This document shows, in pieces, positions 61,323 through 64,000 of a stretch of 64,000 nucleotides of DNA. The notes beneath the pieces were generated by a model. It had not been told where the DNA came from and did not search any database. It saw nothing but the letters and a program-made list of their open reading frames with translations. Location of the stretch: NCBI GenBank assembly GCA_010405405.1, contig MU004230.1, positions 1,385,744-1,449,743 of the forward strand, written 5' to 3'. Both the position numbers and the translations under genes were made by a program. The first letter of the stretch is position 1, and each line of letters starts with the position of its first letter. The DNA comes from Microthyrium microscopicum. Taxonomy: Eukaryota > Ascomycota > Dothideomycetes > Microthyriales > Microthyriaceae.

Positions 61323-63388
61323 ATGTCTTCACCACTCCGGAATGAATTAGGCGGGGACCAGACGAGCAAAGGATTGGATAGAACACGACCTACCCCATTA
61401 TCAACTCAACATGAGACGGATTTAGAAAAAGAAGATCACAAGTCAGAAAAGTCGTTGCCTTCACCAACATATCCACCAGCAGCTGTTTCGCCTACCGCAG
61501 ACGCAGAAGAGCAAGATGTCGAAAAGGGAGAAATCAAGCCAACTCCATCAAATGTTTCTCAAATACCGGAACGAAGCAGAGCAAAAACCGCAATTCTTAT
61601 GTTTGCACTTTGCATGTGTGTATTCCTTGCCGCGCTCGATGTCACCATCGTAACAACCGCACTTCCAACAATTGCAGAACATTTTCACTCTTCTTCTGGA
61701 TACACATGGATTGGCTCAGCATACCTTCTTGGAGCTGCTAGCTCGACAGCGATATGGGCCAAAATCTCCGACATTTTCGGTCGCAAGCCCATTCTGCAAA
61801 CAGCTAACGTCGTCTTTTTCGCGGGATCTCTCATTGCCGCGCTTTCGACCAGCATTTCTATGCTCATTGCTGCTCGGGCAATCCAAGGTATTGGAGGAGG
61901 CGGATTGATCACTATGGTCAATGTATCAATTGGAGATTTGTTCTCCATGCGGTAAGTCGAGTAACCGACACCTTTTACTAGTATCTGATGAATTTTCTAG
62001 CACACGAGGCATGTACTATGGATTGGTAGGATTTGTGTGGGCTAGTAAGTATCCTTGAGTTCATTACAATTGCAATATCTAACAGTTCTGCAGTTGCCAG
62101 TGCAATTGGACCTCTCCTTGGTGGAGTTTTCGCCCAGAAAGTTACCTGGAGATGGATCTTCTATATCAACATTCCGTTCCAAGGAATATGTTTCCTGATT
62201 ACGACGTTTCTACTCCATATCCACAAACCCAAAACGGCATTCCTTGCCGGCTTCCTCGCCATCGACTGGGTTGGATCCATACTCATTGTTGGCGGTATTA
62301 TCATGTTCCTTCTCGGCCTCGAGTTTGGTGGCGTATCTCATCCATGGACATCAGCGATTGTCTTGTGTCTAATTATATTCGGCGTCGCTGCCGTCGTACT
62401 CTTTGGTATCAACGAATACTTCATCGCTAAGTACCCAATCATCCCTCTCCACATCTTCAAGTACCGCTCCAACGTCGCCGTCTTCATCGTCTGCTTCTGC
62501 CACGGTTTCGTCTTCATCGGCGGCTCCTACTACCTGCCTCTCTACTTTCAAGGCGTCCTCGGCCACGGCCCAATCATCTCTGGTGTTCTTCTACTCGCCA
62601 ACGTCCTCCCGCTCTCCTTTATGTCCACGGCCTCCGGGTTCTTCATCCGCAAAACTGGTCTCTACCAGCCACCCATCTGGTTCGGCCTTGTTTTCATGAC
62701 TATCGGCTACGGCACATTCATATCCTTCAACGCCAATCCCGGTCTCGGCAAAATCATCGGCTTCCAGATCCTGGCCGGTCTAGGAACGGGTCCAAACTTC
62801 CAAGCGCCACTCATCGCGCTCCAGTCCCTCGTCCCACCTGGAGACATTGCATCCGCGGTAGCAACCTTCCAGCTCGTGCGCAATGTCGCGACATCCATGT
62901 CCGTCGTAATTGGCGCCGTTGTCTTCCAAAACTCTCTCAAGAGCAAGACTGGCCAACTCAAAGCCGCTCTAGGCGATCAGTTGGCCAACCAGCTATCTGG
63001 CTTCAACGCAGCGGCGTCTGCGCAGGTCATCACGTCACTTCCGCCGGCTCAGCGAGACGTTGCACGAAATGTGTTTGCGTCTAGCTTGCGGGACATGTGG
63101 ATTATGTACACGGTGGTCGCTTTCGTTGGACTATTGGTTAGCTTCTTCATTACGCGCCAGCAGCTAGACAAGAAGCATGCGGAGACGAAGACTGGTCTTA
63201 AAGCGGAGGAAGAGAAGCGGGTGGAGCGTGAGGAACGACGCAAGTCTAGACGGGAGAGCAAACAGGCTGCGCGATTGAGTGGCGGACCGAGAAGTCCTGG
63301 AATGGCCAGTGTGGATGGGGAGAGATCTTTGGCTTCGCCTTTGGGTTCGCCTACAGTTGCGAAAGCTGGTGATAAGGAAACGGTATAA
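61323..63388 (+). CDS. MFS drug:H+ antiporter, DHA2 (14-helix) type
   Basis: Three exons (61323-61951, 62001-62044, 62094-63388) give 655 aa. A hydrophilic ~95-residue N-terminus precedes the membrane region. Motif D1 is LAALDVTIVTTALPTIAEHF and motif A is DIFGRKPI. Motif B/C-like sequences are ARAIQGIGGGGLITMVNVSIGDLF and IASAIGPLLGGVFAQKVTWRWIFYINIPFQ, the last typical of DHA2. About 14 hydrophobic segments are seen, and a basic, Ser-rich C-terminal tail (KRVEREERRKSRRES). Such proteins export toxins, drugs or basic amino acids. The tiny 44-nt second exon (RGMYYGLVGFVWA) is needed to keep motif continuity. At the third acceptor, a nearer AG (62085) would break the frame, so 62094 is used. 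Confidence 0.92.
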
Positions 63389-63528
63389 AGAAGCTTTGCT
63401 CTTGTGTGGTTAAAATGTTAGAAGCGTGGTGTTGTAGACTTGGTACTTAGTCGTAATGTGATAATCACTCCTCTAGGAGGTTTAGGGACATTTTGCTCGA
63501 TAATGTTTTGAACAAGAATTGCATTTCA
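63389..63528. other. Short convergent 3' spacer
   Basis: 140 bp between the DHA2 transporter (plus) and the DUF7580 gene (minus). It should hold both 3' ends. Confidence 0.5.
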
Positions 63529-64000
63529 TTATGCTATTGGTCGACTGAAATCTTGAAGCTCATCGTCCAAGTGCGCCACCACGTTGTCATATACAGCTTG
63601 CCGAAATGCATCGTCGTCCAAGTCGTAGTTACGGATTCGCGGATCCAAGTTACAGTATAAACAGCTTTTCACTACACTCTCATACCTCATACCTGCTTCC
63701 TCCATCAACAGTCCTGACTTGACGAGTCGAACTGCAGTCGTATAGTCTGCATAAAGTCCTTTGTTTCCAGCTTCTGCGATGTCTTCGGCTGTCCTGAGCT
63801 GCTTTATAGACTGCCCAAAGCAGATCTCGATCAAGGTAATACCGAGCGCAAAAAGTGTTGTATTATGAATAAACGACGGCTTGTTGGCTTCTATTGTTAT
63901 TACTTCGCTGGACAGATCTCGAAGTACGAATAGTTGTTTGAATAGAGATGGTGCTTCCTTCCTGTCCAGAAGTGTTATATCGTGGCTTCCAAAGTAGGAA
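63529..64000 (-). CDS. DUF7580-domain protein, C-terminal part, cut by window edge
   Basis: A minus-strand frame is open from the window edge to a stop at 63529, ~156 codons. Visible motifs are FGSHDITLLDRKEAPSLF, then KPSFIHNTTLFALGITLIEI, then CFGQSIKQLRTAEDI, then YTTAVRLVKSGLLMEEAGMR, YESVVKSCLYCNLDPRI and DDDAFRQAVYDNVVAHLDDE. From memory this is the C-terminal block of DUF7580, a kinase-like fungal domain often found with HeLo/prion-type N-termini in self-recognition proteins. The CxxCNLD and FRQAVYDNVV motifs are typical. The N-terminus, and so any such effector domain, lies outside the window. The start cannot be given. Confidence 0.72.
   Translation of the reverse strand, partial: SYFGSHDITLLDRKEAPSLFKQLFVLRDLSSEVITIEANKPSFIHNTTLFALGITLIEICFGQSIKQLRTAEDIAEAGNKGLYADYTTAVRLVKSGLLMEEAGMRYESVVKSCLYCNLDPRIRNYDLDDDAFRQAVYDNVVAHLDDELQDFSRPIA

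Overview
The window is nuclear DNA of a filamentous ascomycete (Pezizomycotina). The evidence is compact genes with 43-76 nt introns ending in CTAAC/CTAAT-like branch sites plus AG, a HET-domain gene, a Zn2Cys6 regulator, a siderophore-type acyltransferase, and one AT-rich block with the signature of repeat-induced point mutation (RIP). Best homologue memory points to Leotiomycetes, Eurotiomycetes or Dothideomycetes; I cannot place it more finely.

Layout. 0-10 kb: the 5' part of a SidF/SidL/IucB-like acyltransferase (minus) diverges from mitochondrial Mn superoxide dismutase (plus). Then come a proline/alanine-rich predicted GPI-anchored protein, an epsin and an Azf1-like C2H2 regulator, all minus. 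10-21.3 kb is a gene desert. It carries a 3.3 kb element with perfect 34-bp terminal inverted repeats, 3-bp target duplications and a RIP-like interior (13770-17077), and a likely 393-bp non-autonomous relative (19371-19763). 21.3-29.5 kb holds minus-strand regulatory or self-recognition genes: a HET-domain protein, a two-Myb (telobox) protein and a Zn2Cys6 factor. 29.5-63.4 kb is dense housekeeping: VPS8 (CORVET), a GPALPP/DUF3752 protein, vacuolar alpha-mannosidase AMS1, COQ6, an MCT-type MFS carrier, an uncharacterised Ser-rich membrane protein, an MSS116-type mitochondrial DEAD-box helicase, a GH28 polygalacturonase, eIF3d, an RMD1/RMD8 (DUF155) protein, the PI 4-kinase PIK1, an acyl-CoA thioesterase and a DHA2-type MFS transporter. 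The right edge cuts into a DUF7580 gene.

How the genes work together. There is no secondary-metabolite cluster or operon-like system. Several genes share the endosome/vacuole/Golgi axis (epsin, VPS8, AMS1, PIK1) or the mitochondrion (SOD2, COQ6, MSS116), but neighbours look independently regulated. Exon boundaries were set by reading frame, splice consensus and family alignment from memory. All multi-exon models close in frame. I found no convincing tRNA, rRNA or CRISPR. No wholly new system is evident. The most unusual items are the TIR element with its small relative, a GC-AG intron in the polygalacturonase, a C-terminal alternative intron in the helicase, and a uORF overlapping the PIK1 start.
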